From JASHPR01 sp963729365 (GTDB lineage: Bacteria > Actinomycetota > Actinomycetes > Streptosporangiales > Streptosporangiaceae): a stretch of DNA of 64,000 bases. How positions within the stretch are numbered: position 1 is the stretch's first letter; each line of letters begins with the position of its first letter. This document shows, one piece after another, positions 51,093 through 59,787 of this stretch. A program made the translations under genes and the position numbers. Below the pieces are notes generated by a model. It saw only the letters and a list, made by a program, of their open reading frames with translations. It was not told where the DNA came from and made no database searches. The stretch covers positions 62,001 through 126,000 of the forward strand of contig CAVSNQ010000002.1 in assembly GCA_963729365.1 (NCBI GenBank), given 5' to 3'.

Positions 51093-52013
51093 TTGCCCAG
51101 CGACCGTAACCAAGAGGCCGACGCGATCCTGCAGCGGCTCGCGGACCAGCTTGGATTGCGCATCCGTTACCAGAAGAACGGCAAGGCGGCACTGGTCGGG
51201 CCGGATGACCAGACCGTGCAGACGTGGCGCGAAGACTACCCGTATGCCGAGAAGCTGCGCCGTCGCCGGTACGAGAAGGTCAAGCGCTCGCTGCAGATCG
51301 AGTTGCTGAAGCTGCAGCGTTCGGTCCGGGCGCAGCGGCAACGGCTGATCGTCCTGTTCGAGGGCCGCGACGCGGCGGGCAAGGGCGGCACGATCAAGCG
51401 CTTCACCGAGAACCTGAACCCCCGCGGCGCGCACGTGGTGGCCCTGGACAAGCCGACCGAACGCGAGCAGACCGAGTGGTACCTGCAGCGCTACATCGCG
51501 CACCTGCCGGCGGCCGGCGAGATCTCCATGTTCGACCGCTCCTGGTACAACCGGGCCGGCGTCGAGCGGGTGATGGGATTCGCGAACCCGGACCAGGTCA
51601 TGGAGTTCCTCCGCGAGGCCCCTGAGTTTGAGCGGATGCTGGCCAGGGACGGGATCATCCTGGTCAAGTTCTGGTTCTCGGTGTCCAGGACCGAGCAGCT
51701 ACGCAGGTTCGTACGCCGCCAGGTGGATCCGGTCAAGCAGTGGAAACTCAGCCCGACCGATCTGGCCTCCCTGGACAAGTGGGATGAGTACACCCTGGCC
51801 AAGGAGTCCATGTTCTTCTACACCGACCTGGCCGACGCCCCGTGGACCGTCGTGAAGAGCAACGACAAGAAGCGGGCCAGGCTCGAGGCCATGCGTTATG
51901 TCCTGTCGCGGGTTCCCTACGAGGACCAGGACGAGTCCGTCGTCGGCCGTCCCGACCCGCTGATCGTGGGCCCGGCCCGGCTGCTGCTGCCCGACACCAG
52001 GGAGCGCAACTAG
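51093..52013 (+). CDS. ppk2: polyphosphate kinase 2
   Basis: 306-residue PPK2-family kinase. Walker A-like loop FEGRDAAGKGGTIKRF at 89-104, lid module, and Walker B FDRSWYNRAGVERVMGF, with SKFWFSVSRTEQLRRF-type C-terminal features, are all intact. It uses polyphosphate to phosphorylate nucleotides. The start is TTG 51093, because an in-frame TGA lies three codons upstream; a GTG at 51083 is in another frame. It is convergent with the SIR2-STAND gene. Confidence 0.93.
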   Translation: MPSDRNQEADAILQRLADQLGLRIRYQKNGKAALVGPDDQTVQTWREDYPYAEKLRRRRYEKVKRSLQIELLKLQRSVRAQRQRLIVLFEGRDAAGKGGTIKRFTENLNPRGAHVVALDKPTEREQTEWYLQRYIAHLPAAGEISMFDRSWYNRAGVERVMGFANPDQVMEFLREAPEFERMLARDGIILVKFWFSVSRTEQLRRFVRRQVDPVKQWKLSPTDLASLDKWDEYTLAKESMFFYTDLADAPWTVVKSNDKKRARLEAMRYVLSRVPYEDQDESVVGRPDPLIVGPARLLLPDTRERN

Positions 52014-52143
52014 GCGCCGCGCGGCGGCCGCCCGGCCGCCCTGAGCAGCTGGCTGGACCAGAGGGAGGTGCGGATCCGGCCGGTGGCACCGCCGGGAAGC
52101 GGAAGTCGGCGACCATCGCCCGGCGACCTTCGGGCCGTGCAGC

Positions 52144-52194
52144 TTAGCCCGCCGCCAGCGTGACGATCTGCAGGCTGGTCCACGACGCTGCCAT
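52144..52194 (-). pseudogene. 16-codon head of a truncated gene coupled to the SIR2-STAND gene
   Basis: The stop of the SIR2-STAND gene and an ATG share a base (TGATG at 52192-52196), the typical arrangement of translationally coupled genes. The frame reads MAASWTSLQIVTLAAG and then TAA. Sequences of the type (W)TSLEVxKLxxx open a class of actinomycete membrane-anchored proteins; here the frame ends before the membrane helix. It looks like the remnant of a second gene of the operon. Confidence 0.4.
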
Positions 52195-55100
52195 CAGCCG
52201 TCACTCCTGTCCTCGTCGGCATCGTCCTGCTCAGCGGCTTTCTGCTCAGCGACGAACTTCTCGACGGTGGCCAGCGGGTCGGGGTCCAAGCCGGGCGGCA
52301 CCAGCCTCTTGCGCAGGGCATCCGCCTTGGCGCCCCACCCACGATCGACCCCTTCGGCCTGGTCGAGTGCGGCGTGGGCGCGCAGCGCATCGAGTTCGTG
52401 CCAGGCGAGGTGGTGGCGGGTGGCCAGCCGCAGCGCGGCGTCGGCTGCGTCTCGCCCCTGGGCGAGATAATCAGGGCTGGCGCCCGCCGCGGCCTGACTA
52501 GCCCGAATCCGCGCCCGAGCGGCGAGTGCAGCTGACTGGGCAAGCACCATCGTGCGGGGGGCGGCGATGGCGATCGCCTCGGTCGCGGTCTGTTCTGCGG
52601 CTTCGAGATCCCCGGTGATCCGGGCGTGCTCGGCCAGGTCGGCCAGAGTGGTGGCCAGCTCGGTGAGGTAGTCGCCATCTCTGAAGCAGCCGACGGCGGC
52701 CGCGAAGTGTTCGCCCGCCGCTGCCGTGCCCCCGGTATCGAGGGCGAGGCGGCCGAGCAGCCGATTACACCGGGCCACGTGCGAGTTCCATCCATACTGC
52801 CGGCAGATTTCCAGGTTGCGGTCCGTCAGCTTCCGAGCCGAACCCGGTCGCTCGGTCCTAGCCAGCCATTCCGCCCAGTGATTGCCGTTCAATACGTAGA
52901 GGTGATCACCGTCCGGATCGTTGTCAACCGCAATTCGGTCGGCGGCCGCAAACTGCTCCTCGGCCTGCGCGGTGTCGCCGCTGAGCTCTGCCAGCCACCC
53001 CAGGTACGCGCGAGAGTCGCGGATCGCAATCCAGTCACCCTCGCTGTCGCCGCAGCTGAGGGCCTCGCCCGCGGCTGCCTGGGCCGAGCCGACCTCGCCC
53101 AGATGCCCGAGGCACTCGGCCAGGTTCAGCAAGCAGATAGACACGTTAGTCATGCTGCCGACGTCACGGGACTGGCGGACGGCCATGGGCAGGTACTCCC
53201 GCGCCGTGGCCAGGTCACCCGCGTCCTGCGCGTGCAGGCCGACTCCGTTCAGGTAATAGCCCAGACGGCTCGGGCTGAGGCTGGCGGCGCAGGCGTCGCG
53301 GCGGGCGGAAGTGGCCACGAACGCGTTGGCTGCGCGCTGGCCGAGCCGAGCGGCCGGCAGGTCCCTCCACACGAGGCCGCTACCAGCACCGCCGTGGGCG
53401 CTGTACAGGCTATCCGCGGCCTGCCACTGGGCCGCATCCACGAGCAACTCGATTGCTTCGACTACCCGCAGTGCGTCAGCCCGGCTGGTCACCAGCCCTT
53501 CCGGTATCCCGGTCAGGGCGGTCTCGGCGGCAACGTCGGCGGCGTCCATGACCAGTGGCCGGAACGTGTCCCGGACCAGGGGATGCGCGGAGATGGTCCC
53601 GTCCGGGTGCCAGGACACCAGCCCGCCCAGCCGGTCTTGCACCGCGGCCTGCAACTTGGCCGGCGTCCACCCGGCCAAGTGGCCAGCAAACGCGTCGTGC
53701 CTGGCGACCGTAAGGACCGCTGCGGCCGGGACGGGACGGGCGAACAGGGAGACCGCGGCCAGGAGATACCGGTCCGGTTCGCTCAGCCGATCGGCGTAGA
53801 ACCGCAGCACATGGCTCACCCGGGCGCTGGTCCGGACCGCCGCGGCCAACTCGCCACGCAGGCCATCGAGATCGCCGGCCGACGGGCGGTCCGCCAGCAG
53901 TCCGCCCAGCACTCCGACCGCTAGGGCATGGCCGTCGACCGCCTGCACCAGGGCACGCCGCTCGCGGTCAGCGAGCCAGTCCCCGCCGGCCGCGGCCAGC
54001 AGTGCCGAGCCCTCGGCCGGGGTGAACGGCGGCACCTCAAGCATCCGAGCGCGGCCGCCGTCGAAGGTCTCCAGGTCCGCGAACGGGAACCGACTGGTCA
54101 GCGCAACCAGGCCGCCGTGGCGCAACTCGCAGGCACCCGACAGGACCTCCCGCAGCGTCCCGTCTAGCAGCCGTCCGAACCCGCCCCCGGCCGGCCCCTC
54201 CTGCACCACCTCCAAGCCGTCCAGTACGAGCAGCAGCGGCACCGCCCGCAGCACAGCCAGCACCGCCATCGCCAGTCGGCCACGGCCGGTCAGCTGGATT
54301 CCGAATTCCAGCTGTACCCACTCCAGCAGCGCGGCAGCCCAGTGCTCGGCGGAGGGATCGGCGTAGAAGCTCCACCCGAACACGCCCCGTACGCTAGGAC
54401 GCCGGGACGCGCCGTCCCTCTGCTGCACCCAGTGGGTGACCAGCGCGGTCTTCCCCGCTCCGCCCCACGCGGTCACCCCGATGAGGCTGACCTGCGGGTC
54501 GGCGGCCCAGCGGTCCAGCTTTGCCAGCTCCTCTGCACGCCCGGTGAAGAATTCCACCTGCTCAGCCCCTGGCACCCACTTCACTGGAACAGCAGGCCCG
54601 CCAGCACCAGCTGTCTGATCCGGTACGGCCGTCACCCGCTCCGGGCCGCTGGGCAGGTCGCTGGCCGACGGGAACTGGGGATCGACCAGGGCCGACAGCA
54701 GCACCGCGAGCGCGGAATGATCACGGTCGGGCGCGGGATAGAGCACCACCTGCGCGCCGTAACCGATCTCCGCCCGCTGGGCGAGAACGCCTGGGTCGTT
54801 GCCCTCGGCTTCCGGATCCCAGGGCATGATCGCGACGTGGCGTGGCGCTCCACCCGGGTCGATCCGGGTGCCCGTGCTCTCGGCGATCTCCCGCAGGATC
54901 GCGGCGATCCGCTGGTCGGCGAAGCTGAACCCGATCCACACTAGGTGCCTGCCGCCCACTAGCCCGGCCAGGACGTGCGGCAGCTTGCCCGCGTAGGCGC
55001 GCCGGTACTCGGTGGTCGCCAGGACGATGCTGTCGGGCCGGTTGTGCTGGCCGTGGGCGAACAGCACCGGCAGCTCCGCCTCGCCGAACACGTCCCCGGT

Positions 55101-55640
55101 CCGCCACCGGTCAAGCCCCAGCTCGTCTTCCCAGGTGATAAACCCTGTCGCCGACGCGCCCGGACGGACCCGCATCCGAGCGTCCACGATCCCCGGGTCG
55201 TAGTTCGTGGTCACCACGGCCTTGAACACGCACCGGCACACCAGCTCCTGCACCGGCGTCCAGGACCGTCCGGACTCCGGATCGGTCCGCACTCGCAGCA
55301 CTTCACGCAGCACTTCCCGGTACGCTCCGGTGCCCAGGCCCCGGCGCACGATCTCCACCACCTCGCCCGGGCTCTCGTGCGCCAGCATCCGGCAGGTCGC
55401 GGCTTCCTTATCGCTCAGCCAGGCCACCGAGTCCACCAGCTCCCCAATCAGCCCGTCCCACAGTGGATACAGCGGTGCCGACGCCCCCGCCCCCAGGAAC
55501 GCCACCGCCTCGCCCGAGGCTAGATAGTCGCGCAGCGCCGCCAATCCCGGCCCATTTACCCGCGCCAATTCCTGCCGTTGAGGATCTGGCCGCCCAGATA
55601 GGTACTCAGCCGGGAAATCCTCGCTCATGCCACCGATCAT
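52194..55640 (-). CDS. SIR2 - STAND NTPase - TPR protein (candidate antiphage effector)
   Basis: 1148-residue multidomain protein. Residues ~35-260 form a SIR2-like NADase domain: FLGAGASAPLYPLWDGLI (G50-S54), VTTNYD with N146, FAHGQHN with H196, and WIGFSFADQRIAA (G237-D242). Asn and His occupy the positions that are catalytic in ThsA- and DSR-type SIR2 effectors. Residues ~365-650 are a STAND ATPase with Walker A GGAGKT (393-398) and Walker B LLLVLDGLE (D474). The rest is helical TPR-like repeats, the likely sensor. Such proteins deplete NAD+ on phage detection, as in Avs5-type systems. ATG 55640 or 55628 starts it. It has an AT-rich upstream region, and its stop overlaps a truncated gene. 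Confidence 0.85.
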   Translation of the reverse strand: MIGGMSEDFPAEYLSGRPDPQRQELARVNGPGLAALRDYLASGEAVAFLGAGASAPLYPLWDGLIGELVDSVAWLSDKEAATCRMLAHESPGEVVEIVRRGLGTGAYREVLREVLRVRTDPESGRSWTPVQELVCRCVFKAVVTTNYDPGIVDARMRVRPGASATGFITWEDELGLDRWRTGDVFGEAELPVLFAHGQHNRPDSIVLATTEYRRAYAGKLPHVLAGLVGGRHLVWIGFSFADQRIAAILREIAESTGTRIDPGGAPRHVAIMPWDPEAEGNDPGVLAQRAEIGYGAQVVLYPAPDRDHSALAVLLSALVDPQFPSASDLPSGPERVTAVPDQTAGAGGPAVPVKWVPGAEQVEFFTGRAEELAKLDRWAADPQVSLIGVTAWGGAGKTALVTHWVQQRDGASRRPSVRGVFGWSFYADPSAEHWAAALLEWVQLEFGIQLTGRGRLAMAVLAVLRAVPLLLVLDGLEVVQEGPAGGGFGRLLDGTLREVLSGACELRHGGLVALTSRFPFADLETFDGGRARMLEVPPFTPAEGSALLAAAGGDWLADRERRALVQAVDGHALAVGVLGGLLADRPSAGDLDGLRGELAAAVRTSARVSHVLRFYADRLSEPDRYLLAAVSLFARPVPAAAVLTVARHDAFAGHLAGWTPAKLQAAVQDRLGGLVSWHPDGTISAHPLVRDTFRPLVMDAADVAAETALTGIPEGLVTSRADALRVVEAIELLVDAAQWQAADSLYSAHGGAGSGLVWRDLPAARLGQRAANAFVATSARRDACAASLSPSRLGYYLNGVGLHAQDAGDLATAREYLPMAVRQSRDVGSMTNVSICLLNLAECLGHLGEVGSAQAAAGEALSCGDSEGDWIAIRDSRAYLGWLAELSGDTAQAEEQFAAADRIAVDNDPDGDHLYVLNGNHWAEWLARTERPGSARKLTDRNLEICRQYGWNSHVARCNRLLGRLALDTGGTAAAGEHFAAAVGCFRDGDYLTELATTLADLAEHARITGDLEAAEQTATEAIAIAAPRTMVLAQSAALAARARIRASQAAAGASPDYLAQGRDAADAALRLATRHHLAWHELDALRAHAALDQAEGVDRGWGAKADALRKRLVPPGLDPDPLATVEKFVAEQKAAEQDDADEDRSDG

Positions 55641-55793
55641 CCCAGGCCCAAACCCATCCGATGTCCGCTATTCACAATGATCATTTTCACTTATCATTCG
55701 TTTGGTGCAGACATTTAGGTACATAACCATCGTGATCATGACTGAGGCGTGAAAAGTGGTGATGATCAAGGAATTGGCGCCGGTTCGGCGGGC
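55641..55793 (-). promoter_or_regulatory. AT-rich promoter region of the SIR2-STAND gene with TGATCA sites
   Basis: About 150 bases that are markedly AT-richer than the flanks. They contain the 10-base palindrome AATGATCATT (55676-55685), GTGATCATGAC (55732-55742) and GATGATCAA (55761-55769), so TGATCA recurs. It lies between the leftward SIR2-STAND gene and the methyltransferase gene ending at 55794. This is the likely promoter/operator area of the SIR2-STAND gene. Confidence 0.45.
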
Positions 55794-57260
55794 TTAGGAA
55801 GTTGGCCAGAGTGGCCAGGCCAGGGCCAGGCGAGTGTGCGGGCGGTCCAGGATGACCTGCCCGGGCAGGCCCGGCCAGGGCGGCGTGGTTTCGCGGGGGT
55901 AGGCGGTCACGGTGAGGGACGATGCCCTGGGCCTGCCGGACGCCTGCCAGGCGGCGACCCGGCCGGCCAGGCGCCCGGCCAGGGCGGCGGCCGCGGGCCC
56001 GAACCCCCGGATGGTGACCTCGAACTCCCAGTACCTGCGTTCTGCTGGCGAGGCGGGCGGCGCGGCCGGGATCAGGCCGGCCACCCCGAAGCCGCCCGCC
56101 GGGCCAGCATCGGAAGAGGCCAGCGCCCCGAACGGCAGCAGCGGCAGCACCGGGCCCCGCAACGGTCCCCCGCCAGTGATCGTCAGGCGGGCCAGGCCGT
56201 GCTCCATGATCGTGACCCACAGGTCGGTCTCGCCCAGCTCGCCCAGGCCGGCCACCCGCACGCCGGACGGCACGTCGATGATCGGGCCGGTCAGCGCCGC
56301 GTAGAGCGCGTCAGCGTCCAGCGGCCCGCCGTCGTCGGCCTGGACGTGCAGTCCGGGCTGCGGGCCGAGCGGGGCATACGGCTCGGGGCTGGCAAAGCGG
56401 CCCGCCATGCGGATAAAGCCGCACCGGCAGGCCGCGCGGCTGCTCCAGTGCCCGGCCGACCGTTCCAGCGCAATGCACAGCTGAATACCTCGCAGCGACA
56501 GCGGGAGCGCAATGCGCCCGCCCGGGCCGAGCTGGGCCAGCCATTCCGGCGCCAGGTCCCATGCGCCCGCGGTCACGATCATCCGGTCGTAGGGCGCGTA
56601 TTCCGGCGCGCCGAATCCCCCGTCGCCGCAGACCACGATCACGTCGGGGTATCCGGCGGCGGCCAGCTTCGTCCGCGCCTTGGCGACCAGATCCGGATCG
56701 ATGTCCACCGTGACCACGGAGCCCTCCGGCCCGACCAGGTGACTCATCAGCGCGGCGTTGTAGCCGGTTCCCGTGCCGATCTCGAGCACCCGGTGACCAG
56801 CACCGACCCCGAGCTGCTCCAGCATGATCGCCATGATCGCGGGCTGGGACGAGGAACTGACCGGCAGGCCGTCCTCGCCGGTCTTGATCACGAAGGCCTC
56901 GTCCTGATACGCCTGGCTGGCGACCATCTCGGGCAGGAACACGTGCCGGGGCACGGCCCGGAACGCGGCCTCGATGGACCGGCTGGTCAGCCGCCCGCTG
57001 TCGCGCAGCTCATCGACGAGCCTGGTCCGGGCCGCGCCGGCCCCGCCAGGATCGCCAGGCCCGCCAAGATCGTCCGGCCCGCCAAGGTCGTCAGTCCCGC
57101 CAAAGTCGTCCGGCCCGCCAAGGTCGCGGGGCTCACCAGCATCGCCGGGCCCGCCCGCACCGGCGCGCTCGCTGCGCTCGTCGGGCCGCCCCGCACCGGC
57201 GCGCCGCCCGGGCGCGTCAGGCACGTCGAAACCATCGGGCCGCCCGGGCCCGCCTGCCAT
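55794..57260 (-). CDS. PCMT-like protein methyltransferase (FxLD-type)
   Basis: 488-residue methyltransferase. The N-terminal ~85 residues are low-complexity with a GGPDDL/GGPDDF hexapeptide repeat (residues ~48-70, 18-bp DNA units around 57061-57130). Then comes a protein-isoaspartate-methyltransferase-like domain: RLVDELRDSGRLTSRSIEAA, VPRHVFLPEMV, motif I VLEIGTGTGYNAAL, VTVDIDPDLVAKAR, and a longer C-terminal region. The architecture resembles the 'methyltransferase, FxLD system' class linked to lanthipeptides, but no precursor peptide or LanB/C gene was seen here. It is the third gene of the cysS-rlmB operon, 18 bases after rlmB. Confidence 0.8.
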   Translation of the reverse strand: MAGGPGRPDGFDVPDAPGRRAGAGRPDERSERAGAGGPGDAGEPRDLGGPDDFGGTDDLGGPDDLGGPGDPGGAGAARTRLVDELRDSGRLTSRSIEAAFRAVPRHVFLPEMVASQAYQDEAFVIKTGEDGLPVSSSSQPAIMAIMLEQLGVGAGHRVLEIGTGTGYNAALMSHLVGPEGSVVTVDIDPDLVAKARTKLAAAGYPDVIVVCGDGGFGAPEYAPYDRMIVTAGAWDLAPEWLAQLGPGGRIALPLSLRGIQLCIALERSAGHWSSRAACRCGFIRMAGRFASPEPYAPLGPQPGLHVQADDGGPLDADALYAALTGPIIDVPSGVRVAGLGELGETDLWVTIMEHGLARLTITGGGPLRGPVLPLLPFGALASSDAGPAGGFGVAGLIPAAPPASPAERRYWEFEVTIRGFGPAAAALAGRLAGRVAAWQASGRPRASSLTVTAYPRETTPPWPGLPGQVILDRPHTRLALAWPLWPTS

Positions 57261-57278
57261 CCGCGACCACCTCCCGGC

Positions 57279-58307
57279 TCAGACCCCGGCCGCTGCCCGC
57301 CTCCTGGCCACCTCGTACAACGCGATCCCGGCGGCGACGCCCGCGTTCAGCGACTCGGCGGCGCCGGGCATCGGGATCCGGGCCAGGACGTCGCACCGCT
57401 GCGCGATCAGCCGCGACAGGCCGCGGCCCTCGGAACCGACGACGAGCACCAGCGGCCCGTCGGCCAGGTCCAGGTCGCTGACCGGCGACGACCCGTCCGC
57501 GGCCAGCCCGACGACGAACAGCCCGGCCTCGGCGTACGAGACCAGCGCCGACGCCAGGTTGCTGGCCTGGGCCACCGGCACCCGGGCCAGCGCTCCGGCG
57601 GACGCCTTCCACGCCCCCGCGGTCACCCCGGCGGACCGCCGCGTCGGAACCAGCACGCCGTGCCCGCCGAACGCGGCCGCCGAGCGCGCCACCGCACCCA
57701 GGTTCCTCGGGTCGGTGACCCCGTCCAGCGCGACGATCAGCGCAGGCTGGCCCGCCGCGTCGGCCCGGTCGAGCAGGTCGTCGGGATGCGCGTACTCATA
57801 CGGCCTGACCCGCAACGCGAGCCCCTGGTGCACCGCTCCCCCGGTGAGCCGGTCCAGTTCCGCGCGCCCCGCCTCGACCACGGGTATCCCCCGGTCGGTG
57901 GCCAGCATGACGGACTCACCGATCCGCTCGTCCGAGTCCAGCCGCGGCCCGATGTGCAGGGCGGTCGCCGGCACGGCCGCCCGCAGCGATTCGAGCACCG
58001 CGTTTCTCCCGGCGACGACTTCGGCCGACGCGCCCCCAGGTCCCCGGGATTTCGGGCCCGAACGCCTAGCCCCGGCCCCGCCAGGCTGCCCCGCTCCGTC
58101 AGCGTTACGGGCACTCAATGAGGGTTTGGCGGCGGCCGCTCGACGCTGCGCAGGATGGCCTGGCCGCAGGTGCGCGGGCGGCGTGGGGCCCTTGCCCTCG
58201 AGGCGGCGCTTGCCGTAGCCGCCGGTGCCCGGGCGGGGCTTGCCGGACTTGGCGCGCCCGCCCGGGCCCGGTCGGGCCTGTCGCCCGGTCACCGGCGCAG
58301 CTCCCAT
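57279..58307 (-). CDS. rlmB: 23S rRNA (guanosine-2'-O)-methyltransferase RlmB-like (SPOUT)
   Basis: 342-residue SPOUT methyltransferase. The first ~95 residues are a basic Gly/Arg/Lys-rich extension probably binding RNA. Then the substrate-binding domain (VVAGRNAVLESLRAAVPATA) and the SPOUT domain: VALDGVTDPRNLGAVARSAA (motif 1), LVVGSEGRGLSRL (motif 2) and IPMPGAAESLNAGVAAGIAL (motif 3). It methylates G2251 of 23S rRNA. Its start overlaps the cysS end by 19 bases, so both are in one operon. Confidence 0.93.
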   Translation of the reverse strand: MGAAPVTGRQARPGPGGRAKSGKPRPGTGGYGKRRLEGKGPTPPAHLRPGHPAQRRAAAAKPSLSARNADGAGQPGGAGARRSGPKSRGPGGASAEVVAGRNAVLESLRAAVPATALHIGPRLDSDERIGESVMLATDRGIPVVEAGRAELDRLTGGAVHQGLALRVRPYEYAHPDDLLDRADAAGQPALIVALDGVTDPRNLGAVARSAAAFGGHGVLVPTRRSAGVTAGAWKASAGALARVPVAQASNLASALVSYAEAGLFVVGLAADGSSPVSDLDLADGPLVLVVGSEGRGLSRLIAQRCDVLARIPMPGAAESLNAGVAAGIALYEVARRRAAAGV

Positions 58308-59698
58308 CTCGGGCCGCGCGGGGTGTCCTCGACCAGGACCCCGGCGTCGAGCAGGTCGGCCCGGATCGCGTCCGCCGCGGCGTAGTCCTGGCGGTCGCGC
58401 GCCGCCTGGCGCTCCCGCAAGGCGACGCTGACCAGCGCGTCGACCACGGGCCGCAGGCCGTCGTCGGCGCCGGGGCCGGACCAGTGCGCGGCCAGCGGGT
58501 CAAGCCCGAGCACGGACATCATCCCGCGGACGGCCGCCGCCTGCTTGGCCGCGCCCGCCACGTCCCCGGCCGCGAGCGCGCTATTGCCTTCCGTCACCGC
58601 CTCGTGCACCACCGCGAGCGCCTGGGGCACGCCGAGGTCGTCGTCGAGCGCGGCCGCGAAACGGGCGGGCAGCGCGCCCGCGCCGGGAGCGGCCGGAGCG
58701 GACGCGGCGGAGTGGCCCGCCTCGGCGGCCCTGGTCACGAAGCCCTCGATCCGCCGGTACGCCGCGACCGCCTCGGCCAGCGCGTCCGGCGAGTACTCGA
58801 TCTCGGACCGGTAGTGCGCCTGGCCCAGGTAGTACCGCAGCTCGGCCGGGCGGACGTTGGTGAGCATCACGTCGACCAGCAGGGAATTGCCGAGCGACTT
58901 GCTCATCTTCTCGCCGGCCACGCCGACGAGCCCGTTGTGCACCCAGTAGCGGGCGAACCGGTCGCCGACCGCGCGGGACTGCGCCAGCTCGTTCTCGTGG
59001 TGCGGGAAGACCAGGTCCAGGCCGCCGCCGTGGATGTCGAAGGTCGGGCCGAGGTACTTAGTGGACATCGCCGAGCATTCCAGGTGCCATCCCGGCCGTC
59101 CCGGTCCCCAGGGCGTCTCCCAGGACGGCTCGCCCGGCTTGGCGCCCTTCCACAGCGCGAAGTCACGCGGGTCGCGCTTGGCCCCCTCATCGACGTCCTC
59201 GGCGGCCCGCATGTGCTCGAGCCGCTGGCCGGACAGCTCTCCGTAATGTTCGTAGGAGAGGACGTCGAAATAGACGTCCCCGCCCGCCGCATAGGCGTGG
59301 CCGCTCTCAATCAGCCGCCGCATCAGCACGATCATCTCGGGCACGTGCCCGGTCGCCCGGGGCTCGACGTCCGGCGGCCGGCAGCCGAGCGCGTCGTAGG
59401 CCCAGGTGAACGCGCGCTGGTTGCGCTCGGCCACCATCCACCAGGCAACGCCCTCGCTGGCGGCGGTCCGCAGGATCTTGTCGTCGATGTCGGTCACGTT
59501 CCGGCAGAACGTGACCTGGTATCCGCTGGCGGCCAGCCAGCGGACCAGGATGTCGAAGTTGACGCCGGACCTGATGTGGCCGATGTGCGGAGGCGCCTGC
59601 ACCGTGGCCCCGCACAGGTACAGCGAAGCCCTCCCCGGCGTGACGGGGATGAACTCGCGTACCGCGCGGGCGGCCGTGTCGTGGAGGCGCAACGTCAT
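58289..59698 (-). CDS. cysS: cysteinyl-tRNA synthetase
   Basis: 469-residue class I synthetase. HIGH signature in PHIGHIRSGVNFDIL, the zinc-binding first Cys at LCGATV and further ligands in HLECSAMS and HHENELAQS, and KMSKS in GEKMSKSLGNSL. The C-terminal anticodon domain (from ~320) is Ala-rich and complete. It charges tRNA-Cys. It is the first gene of the cysS-rlmB-methyltransferase operon, an arrangement typical of actinomycete genomes for the first two genes. Confidence 0.96.
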   Translation of the reverse strand: MTLRLHDTAARAVREFIPVTPGRASLYLCGATVQAPPHIGHIRSGVNFDILVRWLAASGYQVTFCRNVTDIDDKILRTAASEGVAWWMVAERNQRAFTWAYDALGCRPPDVEPRATGHVPEMIVLMRRLIESGHAYAAGGDVYFDVLSYEHYGELSGQRLEHMRAAEDVDEGAKRDPRDFALWKGAKPGEPSWETPWGPGRPGWHLECSAMSTKYLGPTFDIHGGGLDLVFPHHENELAQSRAVGDRFARYWVHNGLVGVAGEKMSKSLGNSLLVDVMLTNVRPAELRYYLGQAHYRSEIEYSPDALAEAVAAYRRIEGFVTRAAEAGHSAASAPAAPGAGALPARFAAALDDDLGVPQALAVVHEAVTEGNSALAAGDVAGAAKQAAAVRGMMSVLGLDPLAAHWSGPGADDGLRPVVDALVSVALRERQAARDRQDYAAADAIRADLLDAGVLVEDTPRGPRWELRR

Positions 59699-59787
59699 GG
59701 TGCCCAGGCTACGGGACGCCGCGGCCGGCCCGGGCCCGGCGGCGCGGCCCGACGCGCATTGGTGGCGGGAGCGGCGGGCGGGCGGTA

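Noticed and set aside
55749..58121. 790-codon open frame on the plus strand
   Set aside because: It lies antisense to the methyltransferase and RlmB genes, has no family motif and a His/Gly/Arg-rich composition typical of shadow frames.
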